From an uncultured Nodularia sp. (GTDB taxonomy: Bacteria > Cyanobacteriota > Cyanobacteriia > Cyanobacteriales > Nostocaceae), in the NCBI GenBank assembly GCA_903911355.1, contig CAIWDD010000092.1, positions 1 through 64,000 of the forward strand: 64,000 nt of DNA, in the 5' to 3' direction. The notes under the pieces are model-generated. The model did not search any database, had not been told where the DNA came from, and saw only the letters and a program-made list of their open reading frames with translations. Shown here piece after piece: positions 15,984 through 24,624 of this stretch; the stretch's first letter is position 1; each line of letters opens with the position of its first letter. A program made the translations under genes and the position numbers.

Positions 15984-16946
15984 ATGACTAACGTACTATG
16001 GCTGCAAGGTGGTGCGTGCTCAGGTAACACCATGTCATTTCTTAACGCCGAAGAACCGACAGTGTGCGATTTAATTGCCGACTTTGGCATTAAGGTACTT
16101 TGGCATCCCTCCTTGGGACTGGAACTAGGTAACGACTTACAAACCCTCCTCTGGGACTGCTTCCTAGGCAAAATTCCCCTAGATATCCTAGTGTTTGAAG
16201 GCAGCGTTGTAAATGCCCCCAATGGTACAGGGGAATGGAACCGTTTCGCCGATCGCCCCATGAAAGACTGGTTAACCGACCTATCCCAAGCGGCTAAATA
16301 CATTGTCGCCGTGGGAGACTGCGCCACATGGGGGGGAATCCCTGCCATGTCACCCAACCCCAGCGAATCAACAGGGTTGCAATTTCTCAAGCGTCAACCG
16401 GGGGGCTTTTTAGGTCAGGATTTTGTTTCTAAGGCCGGACTACCGGTAATTAATATTCCCGGATGTCCCGCCCATCCCGATTGGATTACGCAGATATTAG
16501 TGGCGATCGCCACTGGACGCATAACCGACATCGCCCTAGATGAATTACATCGTCCCCAAACCTTCTTCAACACATACACCCAAACAGGCTGTACCCGTAA
16601 CGTTCACTTTGCTTACAAAGCATCCACAGGGGAATTTGGTCAACGTAAAGGTTGCCTATTTTATGATTTAGGTTGTCGTGGTCCCATGACCCACTCATCC
16701 TGTAACCGCATTTTGTGGAACCGTGTTTCCTCCAAAACTCGCGCCGGTATGCCTTGTTTAGGTTGTACAGAACCAGAATTCCCCTTCTTTGACCTCCAAC
16801 CAGGAACCGTATTTAAAACCCAAACAATCATGGGAGTTCCTAAAGAACTACCCCCTGGAGTCAAACCCAAAGACTACGCCGTGTTGACCATGGTCGCTAA
16901 AGATGCAGCCCCAGCTTGGGCAGAAGAAGACTTTTTCACAGTTTAG
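15984..16946 (+). CDS. hupS: uptake [NiFe]-hydrogenase small subunit HupS
   Basis: 320-residue Fe-S subunit that carries electrons from the NiFe site of HupL. Cluster ligands are visible: GGACSGNT at residues 9-16, GDCATWGG near residue 114, IPGCPAHPDW near 158, and the distal and medial cluster Cys residues around 200-255 ending in MPCLGCTEPEFPF. There is no Tat signal peptide, as is normal for cyanobacterial HupS. In heterocysts this enzyme recycles hydrogen made by nitrogenase. hupL follows after 48 bp. Confidence 0.97.
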   Translation: MTNVLWLQGGACSGNTMSFLNAEEPTVCDLIADFGIKVLWHPSLGLELGNDLQTLLWDCFLGKIPLDILVFEGSVVNAPNGTGEWNRFADRPMKDWLTDLSQAAKYIVAVGDCATWGGIPAMSPNPSESTGLQFLKRQPGGFLGQDFVSKAGLPVINIPGCPAHPDWITQILVAIATGRITDIALDELHRPQTFFNTYTQTGCTRNVHFAYKASTGEFGQRKGCLFYDLGCRGPMTHSSCNRILWNRVSSKTRAGMPCLGCTEPEFPFFDLQPGTVFKTQTIMGVPKELPPGVKPKDYAVLTMVAKDAAPAWAEEDFFTV

Positions 16947-16947
16947 A

Positions 16948-16970
16948 GAATGGGACTAGAGACCCCATTC
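16948..16970 (+). promoter_or_regulatory. hupS-hupL intercistronic stem-loop
   Basis: GAATGGG (16948-16954) and CCCATTC (16964-16970) form a perfect 7-bp stem with a 9-nt loop just after the hupS stop. A hairpin in this position is known from other cyanobacterial hupSL operons and may stabilise the hupS message or couple translation. The hupL ribosome-binding site GGAGAGGAGA follows. Confidence 0.75.
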
Positions 16971-16994
16971 CTGAATTAATTACAGGAGAGGAGA

Positions 16995-18590
16995 ATGGCA
17001 ATTCAAACATTAGATATTTCCCCCGTTGGTAGAGTTGAGGGGGATTTAGATGTGCGCGTTGATATTGAAAATGGGCGGGTAGTCAACGCCTGGACACACG
17101 CCGAACTGTTTCGCGGCTTTGAAATTATCTTACGCGGCAAAGATCCCCAAGCCGGATTAATTGTCACACCCCGGATCTGCGGTATCTGCGGTGGTTCCCA
17201 TCTCACCAGTGCCTCTTGGGCATTAGATACACTTTGGGGTACAGAAGTGCCTCGCAATGCCATATTGGCCAGAAATTTGGGTCAAATTGTGGAAACAATC
17301 CAAAGTATACCTAGGTATTTTTATGGATTGTTTGCCATTGACCTCACCAATAAAAATTACCGTCGTAGTCGCTTTTATGAAGAAGCTTGTCGCCGCTTTG
17401 CAGCTTTCACTGGTAAATCTTATGAAATTGGTGTGACAATTTCCGGCAAACCTGTAGAAATCTATGCTTTATTCGGCGGTCAATGGCCGCATTCTAGTTA
17501 CATGGTTCCTGGTGGTGTGATGTGCGCCCCCACCCTCACCGATATTACCCGCGCTTGGGCCATCCTGGAATACTTCCGCACCAATTGGTTAGAGCCTGTA
17601 TGGTTGGGTTGTTCCCTAGAACGTTATGAACAAATCCGCACCTATGATGATTTTATGGCCTGGCTAGATGAAGACCTCAATCATCGTGAGTCTGACTTGG
17701 GTTTTTATTGGCGCATGGGTTTAGATATCGGTCTTGACAGATATGGCGCTGGTGTTGGTAAATATGTCACTTGGGGATATTTAGCCCATGAGGACAAATA
17801 CCAAAAGCCCACCATTGCTGGGCGCAATGCTGCCATGATTATGAAAAGTGGTGTATATGACAGCTTCAGCGATACTCACACTTTAATGGAGCAGTCCCTA
17901 CTCCGGGAAAATACCACTCATTCCTGGTATGATGAAGGTATCGCAGATATTCACCCAACAAACCGCACTACTAAACCCACGGTAAATAACAGTAAAGACT
18001 TTGACAATGCTTACTCTTGGGCTAGTGCTGTACGTCACCAAGATTTCGGACGCTTAGAAGCTGGACCCCTAGCCCGGCAGTTAGTAGCTGGTGGTAATCA
18101 CGGCGAATCTTGGCAACACCATGACGGATTTATCCTAGATGTATTTAAGCACATGGGTGGCGCTAGTGTTCACCTACGCCAGTTAGGACGATTGCACGAG
18201 ATTGTCAAGTTATATCGCCAAGCTGAACACTGCTTACGGGAGTTTAAATTAAATGACCCTTGGTATATTAAACCTACAGAAAAAGATGGCCAGGGTTGGG
18301 GCGCAACGGAAGCAGCGCGGGGAGCTTTGTCTCACTGGGTGGAGGTAGAAAAGGGTAAAATTAAGAATTACCAAGTAATTGCTCCTGGTACTTGGAATAT
18401 TGGACCCCGTGACGGTGAAGGTAAACGCGGTCCCATTGAAGAAGCTTTAATCGGGACACCCATAGAAGATTCTACCGACCCGGTGGAGGTTGGTCACGTG
18501 GCGCGATCTTTTGATTCTTGTTTAGTGTGTACTGTTCACGCCCACGATGCGAAAACTGGCGCAGAGTTAGCACGTTTTCGTACTGCTTAG
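16995..18590 (+). CDS. hupL: uptake [NiFe]-hydrogenase large subunit HupL
   Basis: 531-residue catalytic subunit. The N-terminal ligand motif RICGICGGSHLTSA (about residue 60) and the C-terminal motif DSCLVCTVH supply the four Cys ligands of the NiFe site. Sixteen residues after the final His (starting AHDAKTG) form the C-terminal extension removed by the protease HupW. The gene is intact: the element that interrupts hupL in Nostoc PCC 7120 is absent, so no rearrangement is needed here. Confidence 0.97.
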   Translation: MAIQTLDISPVGRVEGDLDVRVDIENGRVVNAWTHAELFRGFEIILRGKDPQAGLIVTPRICGICGGSHLTSASWALDTLWGTEVPRNAILARNLGQIVETIQSIPRYFYGLFAIDLTNKNYRRSRFYEEACRRFAAFTGKSYEIGVTISGKPVEIYALFGGQWPHSSYMVPGGVMCAPTLTDITRAWAILEYFRTNWLEPVWLGCSLERYEQIRTYDDFMAWLDEDLNHRESDLGFYWRMGLDIGLDRYGAGVGKYVTWGYLAHEDKYQKPTIAGRNAAMIMKSGVYDSFSDTHTLMEQSLLRENTTHSWYDEGIADIHPTNRTTKPTVNNSKDFDNAYSWASAVRHQDFGRLEAGPLARQLVAGGNHGESWQHHDGFILDVFKHMGGASVHLRQLGRLHEIVKLYRQAEHCLREFKLNDPWYIKPTEKDGQGWGATEAARGALSHWVEVEKGKIKNYQVIAPGTWNIGPRDGEGKRGPIEEALIGTPIEDSTDPVEVGHVARSFDSCLVCTVHAHDAKTGAELARFRTA

Positions 18591-18609
18591 GTGTAGTTTG
18601 ATGTCTTGG

Positions 18610-18635
18610 TAGCAGCAAGTTGTTAATTGTTGCTA
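18610..18635 (+). terminator. possible terminator after hupL
   Basis: TAGCAGCAA (18610-18618) and TTGTTGCTA (18627-18635) form a 9-bp stem with one mismatch, 20 bp beyond the hupL stop. There is no clear T-run, so the assignment is weak. Confidence 0.4.
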
Positions 18636-18657
18636 TCAATGTATTATTTGACCCACC

Positions 18658-19476
18658 CTACAAAATATCAGGATCAATTCCCCGGGATTGTAAATAGGCT
18701 CTGAGTTTTTCCTTTTCTTGGCGTTCCTGTTCTGCGCGTTGGCGTTCTTGTTCTGCACGTTGGCGTTCTTGTTCTGCGCGTTGGCGTTCTTGTTCTGCGC
18801 GTTGGTGTTCTTGTAAAATCTTCTCCACCGCCCAGGGTAACAAATTACCCTGATTATCCCACCATCTCAACCAATAACCACTGCGCCCTTCCTTGTCTCC
18901 CCGCCATGTTCCCAAAAATAGCCCCATACTCTCTACCCAGTGGCGGCCATTTTCATCCGCTGACTTTAACTCATACCGCCCATTTTCTAACTGATAATAT
19001 TCTAATAGTCCTCCCTCTGGCTCAAAAATTACATACACTGGAACTTGTAAAATTTGTTCATAAAAAAACCATTTACCGGGTGGGTATGTACGTTTAACTG
19101 AATATTCCCCCCCCTCTTTATCTGAAAGAAACTCCATGACTATGGCGGGAATATCTCCCTCTAAGTGCGGTGTATAGCTTTTCCTATCTGGTAATATTTC
19201 CTTAACTCCCGGTACATATAACCAATCCGGGGCTTTAGCAATAAACTGTCCATCTAGGGTAGCACATAGCCCAAAGTTAGCCGCGATTAAGATTTGTGGT
19301 TGGATGAAACCAGCAATTTCTAAACTTTCTCTTAATGCACCTGCTAATAGTGGCTGTCCTGTATTATCCACCGGTTCATCCTCTAGGTCAAAGTCCTGCG
19401 GTAATGGTTCCCAAGTGATAACTATCCCTGGGGGTGATGTGGTTTGACTAACTAGGGAGGATGTTACCATAAACAC
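18658..19476 (-). CDS. Uma2 family (DUF820) PD-(D/E)xK nuclease-like protein
   Basis: 272-residue protein. The first 190 residues carry the DUF820/Uma2 pattern common in cyanobacteria: APDWLYVPGVKEI, then DIPAIVMEFLSDKEGGEY with the E of the nuclease core, then PVYVIFEP. Residues about 215-255 are a highly charged coiled coil of tandem RAEQERQ units, encoded by 21-bp tandem repeats around 18722-18810. The family often appears in many copies per genome, and its real function is uncertain. It converges on hupL. Confidence 0.85.
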   Translation of the reverse strand: MFMVTSSLVSQTTSPPGIVITWEPLPQDFDLEDEPVDNTGQPLLAGALRESLEIAGFIQPQILIAANFGLCATLDGQFIAKAPDWLYVPGVKEILPDRKSYTPHLEGDIPAIVMEFLSDKEGGEYSVKRTYPPGKWFFYEQILQVPVYVIFEPEGGLLEYYQLENGRYELKSADENGRHWVESMGLFLGTWRGDKEGRSGYWLRWWDNQGNLLPWAVEKILQEHQRAEQERQRAEQERQRAEQERQRAEQERQEKEKLRAYLQSRGIDPDIL

Positions 19477-19623
19477 TACCTGTTATTTATTATGATTATA
19501 ATCCAATTTCTCAACAATGCCTATTCTGAACATATCGTAGCTTAACATACTAAAAGTAATAGCGGTAATGGGTTAGGCTAGCTATGATGCACCTCACAAA
19601 AAATCAATTTACACGGTAAGCCT

Positions 19624-20046
19624 GTGTCTGATATACCGCTACATAGATATCTCCCTCGCCTCCCTGAAGCAGCACTACAAGAATTCATAGAATGGTGTGT
19701 TTTAGAGCAGGCAAAAGCCGCAGAATGTAATTTTATTCCTGACCAAAGTAAGTTAAATAACTTACCACCCACAGAGTATATTTCCCAACTCATTGACCAG
19801 TTTATGAAACTTAAACCAGACCCAATTAAAGCTGGTTTAGTAGCTGCGATCGCCGGGAAAGAAGCTGACCAACATGGGTTATCTGGATTGGCAGTTATAG
19901 CCGATTTTATAGCACTTTATGTCAAGTATTTAATTCCTAAAGATGGCAATACTCCACAACAAGCAGAAATGATATTAACGGACGCATCAAAAAAGCAGTG
20001 TGAAAAATTTATGGAAATTGCCAAAAAATATGATGTAATTTTTTAG
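19624..20046 (+). CDS. hypothetical protein
   Basis: 140-residue, mostly helical protein that I do not recognise. A GTG at 19624 gives MSDIPLHRYLPRLPEAALQE; no better ATG exists upstream in frame. It contains FIEWCVLEQAKAAE, FMKLKPDPIKAGLVAAIAG and ends KKYDVIF. It could be a small signalling or toxin-antitoxin related protein, but nothing in the sequence proves this. It ends at a strong stem-loop. Confidence 0.55.
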   Translation: MSDIPLHRYLPRLPEAALQEFIEWCVLEQAKAAECNFIPDQSKLNNLPPTEYISQLIDQFMKLKPDPIKAGLVAAIAGKEADQHGLSGLAVIADFIALYVKYLIPKDGNTPQQAEMILTDASKKQCEKFMEIAKKYDVIF

Positions 20047-20056
20047 TTAGCTGAAA

Positions 20057-20084
20057 GGGTTTGTCTATTTAATGAGACAAACCC
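20057..20084. terminator. bidirectional terminator
   Basis: GGGTTTGTCT (20057-20066) and AGACAAACCC (20075-20084) form a perfect 10-bp stem with an 8-nt loop, between the plus-strand gene ending at 20046 and the minus-strand phosphoesterase gene ending at 20156. Confidence 0.75.
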
Positions 20085-20155
20085 ACCACAACTAACCTGA
20101 TTAGTTAAATCGGCAAATCTGGGAATCTGAAAATACTCTCTATCCAGCAACCGGA

Positions 20156-21142
20156 TTATTCCAAAATTTCTTGATTGATTTCAAATAAATTTGGATTACG
20201 TGGATCAACAGTTACTCTTAACCAATGAACATTGGGGGAACCAAAAGTCTCAACACGGGTAAAATTGGGGATAATTCTGCCAAATGAATTGTTTAGAGGT
20301 TTATCAATACGAAAGTAATGACTATCTCCATGTACCAGCATCACTGGCTTGCTATACTCTTCTAATTCAAGTTTTAAGGCATTAATAAAATCCTTAAAAC
20401 CATTATTTTCAGCATTGGCAGGTACTCTAAAATCATCGGGGTTAGCATGGATCACAATTACCATACCCAAGTTATTATTACTTTTGGCGATCGCAAATGA
20501 TTCCCTTAACCAAGCTAAGTTAGCTTCGTTACGTTCGGCATACTCAATATCATTTTCTGCATTGCGCCCCAGGTTATTGTTACTACCAATAACATGAATA
20601 CCAGTAAAGAAAACATCACCATGAGTCCAGTGAACATTTTCACGAAACTTACTGTAAACAGGGTTATTACTTTGACGGTTGAGTGTAATTTTTCTACGTC
20701 CAAAGCTGACATTTCTAGGTGTAAACATAGAGCGCAATTTTTCTAAGCGCTCAATAGGGTCATATCCACCCGCGGCCGGACGATGACAGTCTGTCCACTC
20801 ATTGTCACCAAATATATAAATTAGAGGATCTCTAAATTGTTGGAATGATTGTAACCTATCTGCAAACAACTCATCGGAGCAAAGACTAGAACCGCTCTTA
20901 AAATCCCCATCGTGAATGACAAAACGCACCTGAGATTTATTAATGTCTGTAATCAGCTTTTCATACTCCACTTCTTGCCGATCGTCATAAGGGATATCCC
21001 CAATTAAAGCAAAGTCGAAGCGTCTGGGACTGTAACCACCACTATCATACCTTATTTGTGCATTGGTGGGAGAAACCAAACTGACAGAGACACCAAATAA
21101 ACAAAAGGGTATCAGGGTTGTAAGTACTTGTTTAAATTTCAT
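20156..21142 (-). CDS. exported metallophosphoesterase
   Basis: 328-residue protein with an N-terminal signal peptide (MKFKQVLTTLIPFCLFGVSV, cleavage near TNAQ at residue 29). The calcineurin-like phosphoesterase motifs are present in order: ALIGDIPYDD near residue 47, HDGDFKSG near 77, FGDNEWTDCH near 110, VIHANPDD near 230 and MLVHGDSHYFRI near 268. These match the D-x-H / GD / GNH(D/E) / H / GHxH pattern with variation (DIPYD for DxH). The substrate is not known. It stands alone upstream of hupW on the opposite strand. Confidence 0.85.
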   Translation of the reverse strand: MKFKQVLTTLIPFCLFGVSVSLVSPTNAQIRYDSGGYSPRRFDFALIGDIPYDDRQEVEYEKLITDINKSQVRFVIHDGDFKSGSSLCSDELFADRLQSFQQFRDPLIYIFGDNEWTDCHRPAAGGYDPIERLEKLRSMFTPRNVSFGRRKITLNRQSNNPVYSKFRENVHWTHGDVFFTGIHVIGSNNNLGRNAENDIEYAERNEANLAWLRESFAIAKSNNNLGMVIVIHANPDDFRVPANAENNGFKDFINALKLELEEYSKPVMLVHGDSHYFRIDKPLNNSFGRIIPNFTRVETFGSPNVHWLRVTVDPRNPNLFEINQEILE

Positions 21143-21255
21143 ATCCTGGGGTTTTTGCTCACAAAAAATTCATCTCAATGCTAAGAGTTTCGGATTAAGA
21201 GCATCTTAAGTATATATTTAGCAAATATTAAGTTTTCCACTCAACTCGTACCATT

Positions 21256-21717
21256 ATGCTAACTATTATCGGTTGCGGTAACCTCAACCGCAGTGACGAC
21301 GCTGTAGGGGTAATTATTGCTCAACGCCTACAACAATATCTAGCCCAAAATCCCCATCCCCATGTGCAAGTATATGACTGTGGAACCGCCGGGATAGAAG
21401 TAATGTTTCAAGCTAGAGGTAGTGAAGAATTAATAATTATTGATGCTAGTTCTACAGGTTCAGAACCAGGTGCTGTATTTCAAGTCCCTGGACAAGAACT
21501 AGAAGCATTACCAGAACCTAGTTATAACTTACATGATTTTCGCTGGGATCATGCTTTAGCAGCTGGGAGGAAAATCTTTAATCAAGACTTTCCCCAACAA
21601 GTAACAGTTTACCTGATTGAAGCTGCCAATCTTAATTTAGGACTAGAACTAAGTCCCGTGGTGCAAAGTTCTGCTGATTTAGTTTTTCAACAATTAGTCA
21701 GTAAATTGAATTACTAA
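21256..21717 (+). CDS. hupW: HupL maturation protease HupW
   Basis: 153-residue member of the HyaD/HybD endopeptidase family that removes the C-terminal peptide of the hydrogenase large subunit after nickel insertion. The metal-binding acidic residue is in GCGNLNRSDDAVG (residues 6-18), followed by YDCGTAGIEV near residue 42 and the second acidic and His sites IIDASSTGSEPG and HDFRWDHAL. The presence of only hupSL in this window points to HupL as the substrate. It converges with the 124-residue conserved gene, leaving no gap. Confidence 0.93.
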   Translation: MLTIIGCGNLNRSDDAVGVIIAQRLQQYLAQNPHPHVQVYDCGTAGIEVMFQARGSEELIIIDASSTGSEPGAVFQVPGQELEALPEPSYNLHDFRWDHALAAGRKIFNQDFPQQVTVYLIEAANLNLGLELSPVVQSSADLVFQQLVSKLNY

Positions 21718-22092
21718 TTACGCCCAATCACGATAAACTGAAAGTTCATCTACCCTCATTTCAAAAGGTACACCCTGACTATCGGGGGGACAAACCCGAA
21801 TTTTAGCACTGGTGATAATAGAGTGAAGTAATGTTCCCATGGGGACAATTTTTTGTAAAACCCGCCAGTTAGTAACTTGATCCGGACATTCAATTACTAG
21901 TGTCATCGCATTAGCGCGGGTTGTGACATACCAGCGACAATTAGAGAGTAGATTTTGAATGGTGCGATCGCACCCGTGATAAAAATACCTACTAATAGAA
22001 TACTCTAGTTGTTGCCGTAGTATAATATCTGCCGATGTCGGCTGCATAGGATGAGAATCATCACTATCAAAATAGAAATTATTCTTAGCCAT
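21718..22092 (-). CDS. conserved small protein, paralogue of the gene at 4305
   Basis: 124-residue protein of unknown function, homologous over about 100 residues to the 123-residue product of 4305-4676. Shared blocks are CDR..Q.LLS.C.WY.T, CPD.V..W and AKIRV.PP...G.PFE.RV.E.S.YRDW. The N-terminus is divergent. It abuts hupW tail to tail. Together with its paralogue next to hypB it brackets the whole hydrogenase region. Confidence 0.7.
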   Translation of the reverse strand: MAKNNFYFDSDDSHPMQPTSADIILRQQLEYSISRYFYHGCDRTIQNLLSNCRWYVTTRANAMTLVIECPDQVTNWRVLQKIVPMGTLLHSIITSAKIRVCPPDSQGVPFEMRVDELSVYRDWA

Positions 22093-22099
22093 CTGGTGA

Positions 22100-22836
22100 T
22101 TATAATCCTAGTTATTTGCCAATAGCCATTCCATAGAGGAAATCTTGAGTTTCTTCATCATAAAAATAATCAATCCCACGACAACCAATTCTCTGGACTA
22201 CCGAAACCCGTTAATTCCATAGCTATTTGATAATTTGTCTATTCAGATACTAAAAGCCAAGTTACAACGGTACCTCTGGTAATGAATCGCCTGATTGACG
22301 CATTAGTAACCGGTCTGTTATCTGAAATCAACTGCTGTGAGCAAATATGTACCTTGATATAATTCAGGTAATATCCCCTCTACACCAGGTACAACAGAGT
22401 AAATTTCGATTTTCTCAAAATCATCTGTTGGTATTGGTTGTGCGATTTGTCGCCAGAGATATAGATAATCTTCTTGAGAAATAAACTGTTTCCGGAAACG
22501 TCTCGCTCAACGTCTATTTCACACAAAAGGATAAAACTTATCTCTGTCAAAGTGAAACTGTGGCTGTTGTAATGGCTGTACTGGACTCTGCTGCAAAGTG
22601 CTTGCTTGATATCTATATTTAATAAATTGATCAGCTTCAAAATAATGTGTACCCCAGACAAAAGAAACCCGCAGTCCCAAAGCTCTAATTGGCTTGTCTT
22701 GGATTTGGACTGAGATTACCCCAGCAGTGATAAGCTGTTTATTTTTAAAGCCTAACAACCTATTGACATCAAGTTTATCAAAGTCAAAAATCAGTTGTAT
22801 ATCTTGGTTATGGAGATCAGCTGATGCTGCAATCAC
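22100..22836 (-). pseudogene. decayed coding region
   Basis: Several minus-strand reading frames in this stretch look protein-like but are broken by frameshifts. 22519-22836 reads as 105 residues (LFDFDKLDVNRLLGF, ALGLRVSFVWGTHYFEADQF); 22160-22210 reads MELTGFGSPENW; and 22100-22170 reads RIGCRGIDYFYDEETQDFL. They may be pieces of one or two former genes. No family was recognised. Confidence 0.4.
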
Positions 22837-22968
22837 CCCTAAATGATGACCGCTATCCAGAAAGCAATATCTTAGTCTCCTATCCTGATATTTCCAACTA
22901 GACCTATAATAAACACAACTAATTTAAAAAAAGCATCACTTGATACTTTTTGCTGGTATAATATGATT

Positions 22969-23181
22969 TTATACTCCATCATCAATTAATTCATAGGTGA
23001 GTGCGAGAGAATTATTCTCAACTTCCAAATCATAGATACCATCCACCATTCCCCACATCCCACCAAGTAGATAAACCTTCCTAGGATATAAAGCCCTTTC
23101 CTGGGTAACTGCACTAGTTAGCCAGATAAACGAATGCAGGGGATTATTGAGATTTAATTTCACCCCCCTAAAATTTGGCAT
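22969..23181 (-). CDS. small hypothetical protein, possibly a fragment
   Basis: 70 residues, starting MPNFRGVKLNLNN and ending YELIDDGV. The text KVYLLGGMWGMVDGIYDLEVENN is protein-like, but the length and its place next to decayed sequence suggest a gene remnant. Not recognised. Confidence 0.35.
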   Translation of the reverse strand: MPNFRGVKLNLNNPLHSFIWLTSAVTQERALYPRKVYLLGGMWGMVDGIYDLEVENNSLALTYELIDDGV

Positions 23182-23288
23182 AAACTTTAAATTAATGGGG
23201 ATGAGTGTAAGGATCTAGATAATTTGGACTCACCTGTACAGATAAGTAATAATGCTTACTAGCATATTAGTAAAGCCTGTCTAAATTC

Positions 23289-23753
23289 TTACCTCTCGGC
23301 GTTTTGAAGTAACCTTAATATCTCCATATTGCTAGCTAAATCTATAGCCCTACAATCATCAAAATTCCTTAAATTTAAGTTAGGTTTGTGTTGTATAAGT
23401 AACTTAGCCACCCCCGTCTTCCCAGCTGATGCTGCATACATTAAAACAGTTGCACCGTTATCATTTTGGTTATTAATATCAATTTCTGTAGCTAGGAGTA
23501 AGCTAATTAGCTCATAATGATTACCACAACAAGCAAACCATAAAGCATTATTGCGATCATAATTTTTGGCATTAATATTCACGCCTAACTCAATTAGCTC
23601 TTTGACTACTGCATATACTCCTTCTCTAGTAGCTTTTATCAAAGCTGTGTCGCCATTATCACCTTGTCGATTTAAGTTATTGGGATTATAACCATTTGCT
23701 ATCAGCCATTGCTGGGTAACTTCACTCAATTTTTGCTTTTTGATCTGATTCAT
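23289..23753 (-). CDS. ankyrin repeat protein
   Basis: 154-residue protein with three to four ankyrin repeats: GDTALIKATREGVYAVVKEL, NNALWFACCGNHYELISLLL, GATVLMYAASAGKTGVAKLL and a weaker last unit. Such small soluble proteins act as protein-binding scaffolds; the partner is unknown. The start ATG at 23753 is the first in frame. It diverges from the small gene at 23794. Confidence 0.85.
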   Translation of the reverse strand: MNQIKKQKLSEVTQQWLIANGYNPNNLNRQGDNGDTALIKATREGVYAVVKELIELGVNINAKNYDRNNALWFACCGNHYELISLLLATEIDINNQNDNGATVLMYAASAGKTGVAKLLIQHKPNLNLRNFDDCRAIDLASNMEILRLLQNAER

Positions 23754-23793
23754 AACTAATCCTTGATATCCCTAAACGGACTCATTAATTTGA

Positions 23794-24006
23794 ATGGAGG
23801 TTTATAGCGAACTAGAAAAAGTCCAGAATAAGATTTACGCAGATTATCATGATTTTTTTGTTGCATCTATCTCCTGTCATGCTGAAGTTTTAGGTGCACC
23901 CAAGTTCAGAGATAAATCTTGGCAGGGTTTTTTGAGATTTAAGTTCACTAGCAACAATTTAGCTTATTTATATATTATCACTCTGATAAGTTTGAATTAT
24001 GAATGA
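23794..24006 (+). CDS. short hypothetical protein, probably truncated
   Basis: 70-residue reading frame beginning MEVYSELEKVQNKIYADYHD, not recognised. It ends abruptly in AT-rich sequence, and the following 400 bp contain no continuation, so it may be the 5' remnant of a longer gene. Confidence 0.3.
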   Translation: MEVYSELEKVQNKIYADYHDFFVASISCHAEVLGAPKFRDKSWQGFLRFKFTSNNLAYLYIITLISLNYE

Positions 24007-24415
24007 TTTATAAAGATCCCCATACATCTGTAGAATAATTAGCTGAAGAAAATCTAAAAATGCAGCTAAATATACAGCTAAATTACAAATCTAAGAGGAT
24101 ATTTGATAAGTTTTTAACTGGTAATTTTTATATTAGGGAACAGGGAACAGGGAACACACCGAACACGCAAAAAACAATCAAATCCAGTCCCTCCTCTTAC
24201 AAGGGGAGGGTTAGGGATGGGTTAAATAATATTCGATACACTAATCATGACTTGACAAACAACCTCTAATAAACTATAGATTTTTTTGTATCGTTTGTAT
24301 TTAGTCTATGTTGTAGCTTACGTACTTCTATTGATATGTAAATGCCTTGCCTTATAGTTTCTATAAACTTTCTCATTTAATGTGTGATCAATTTGACAAA
24401 AATATGCTAAATTTC
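24007..24415. other. AT-rich intergenic region without a supported gene
   Basis: Holds a short tract of the GGGAACA heptad (24136-24157) and a segment CTCTTACAAGGGGAGGGTTA at 24194-24213 of the kind found in dispersed Nostocales repeats. The promoter for the downstream riboswitch transcript should lie near its right end. Confidence 0.5.
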
Positions 24416-24591
24416 TATATATTCGGTTCTAATAGAAATTAACTATTAGAGGTAAGGGGGAAAGTTCGGTGTAAGTCCGGCGCTGTCCCGCAGCTGTAAA
24501 CCGATTTTAGATTTTTAGTTTGAGATTTAAAACACCAAAAACACCAAATTTAAAATTTAAAATTGCCTAAGTCAGAATACCCGCCGATATA
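24416..24591 (+). promoter_or_regulatory. cobalamin (B12) riboswitch
   Basis: The conserved core is present in order: GGGGGAAAGTTCGGTGTAAG at 24456-24475, TCCGGCGCTGTCCCGCAGCT at 24476-24495, TGTAAACCG directly after, and GTCAGAATACCCGCC at 24571-24585. TATATTCGG at the 5' side can pair with CCGATATA at 24584-24591 to close P1. It lies 33 bp upstream of a DUF1636 gene. By family knowledge, adenosylcobalamin binding would lower expression. Confidence 0.93.
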
Positions 24592-24624
24592 AAAGTAAAT
24601 TAAGCTACAATCTACGAGGTATAG

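Noticed and set aside
16995-18590. Possible hupL excision element
   Set aside because: The HupL frame is continuous from the N-terminal RICGIC motif to the C-terminal DSCLVC motif, with no recombinase nearby.
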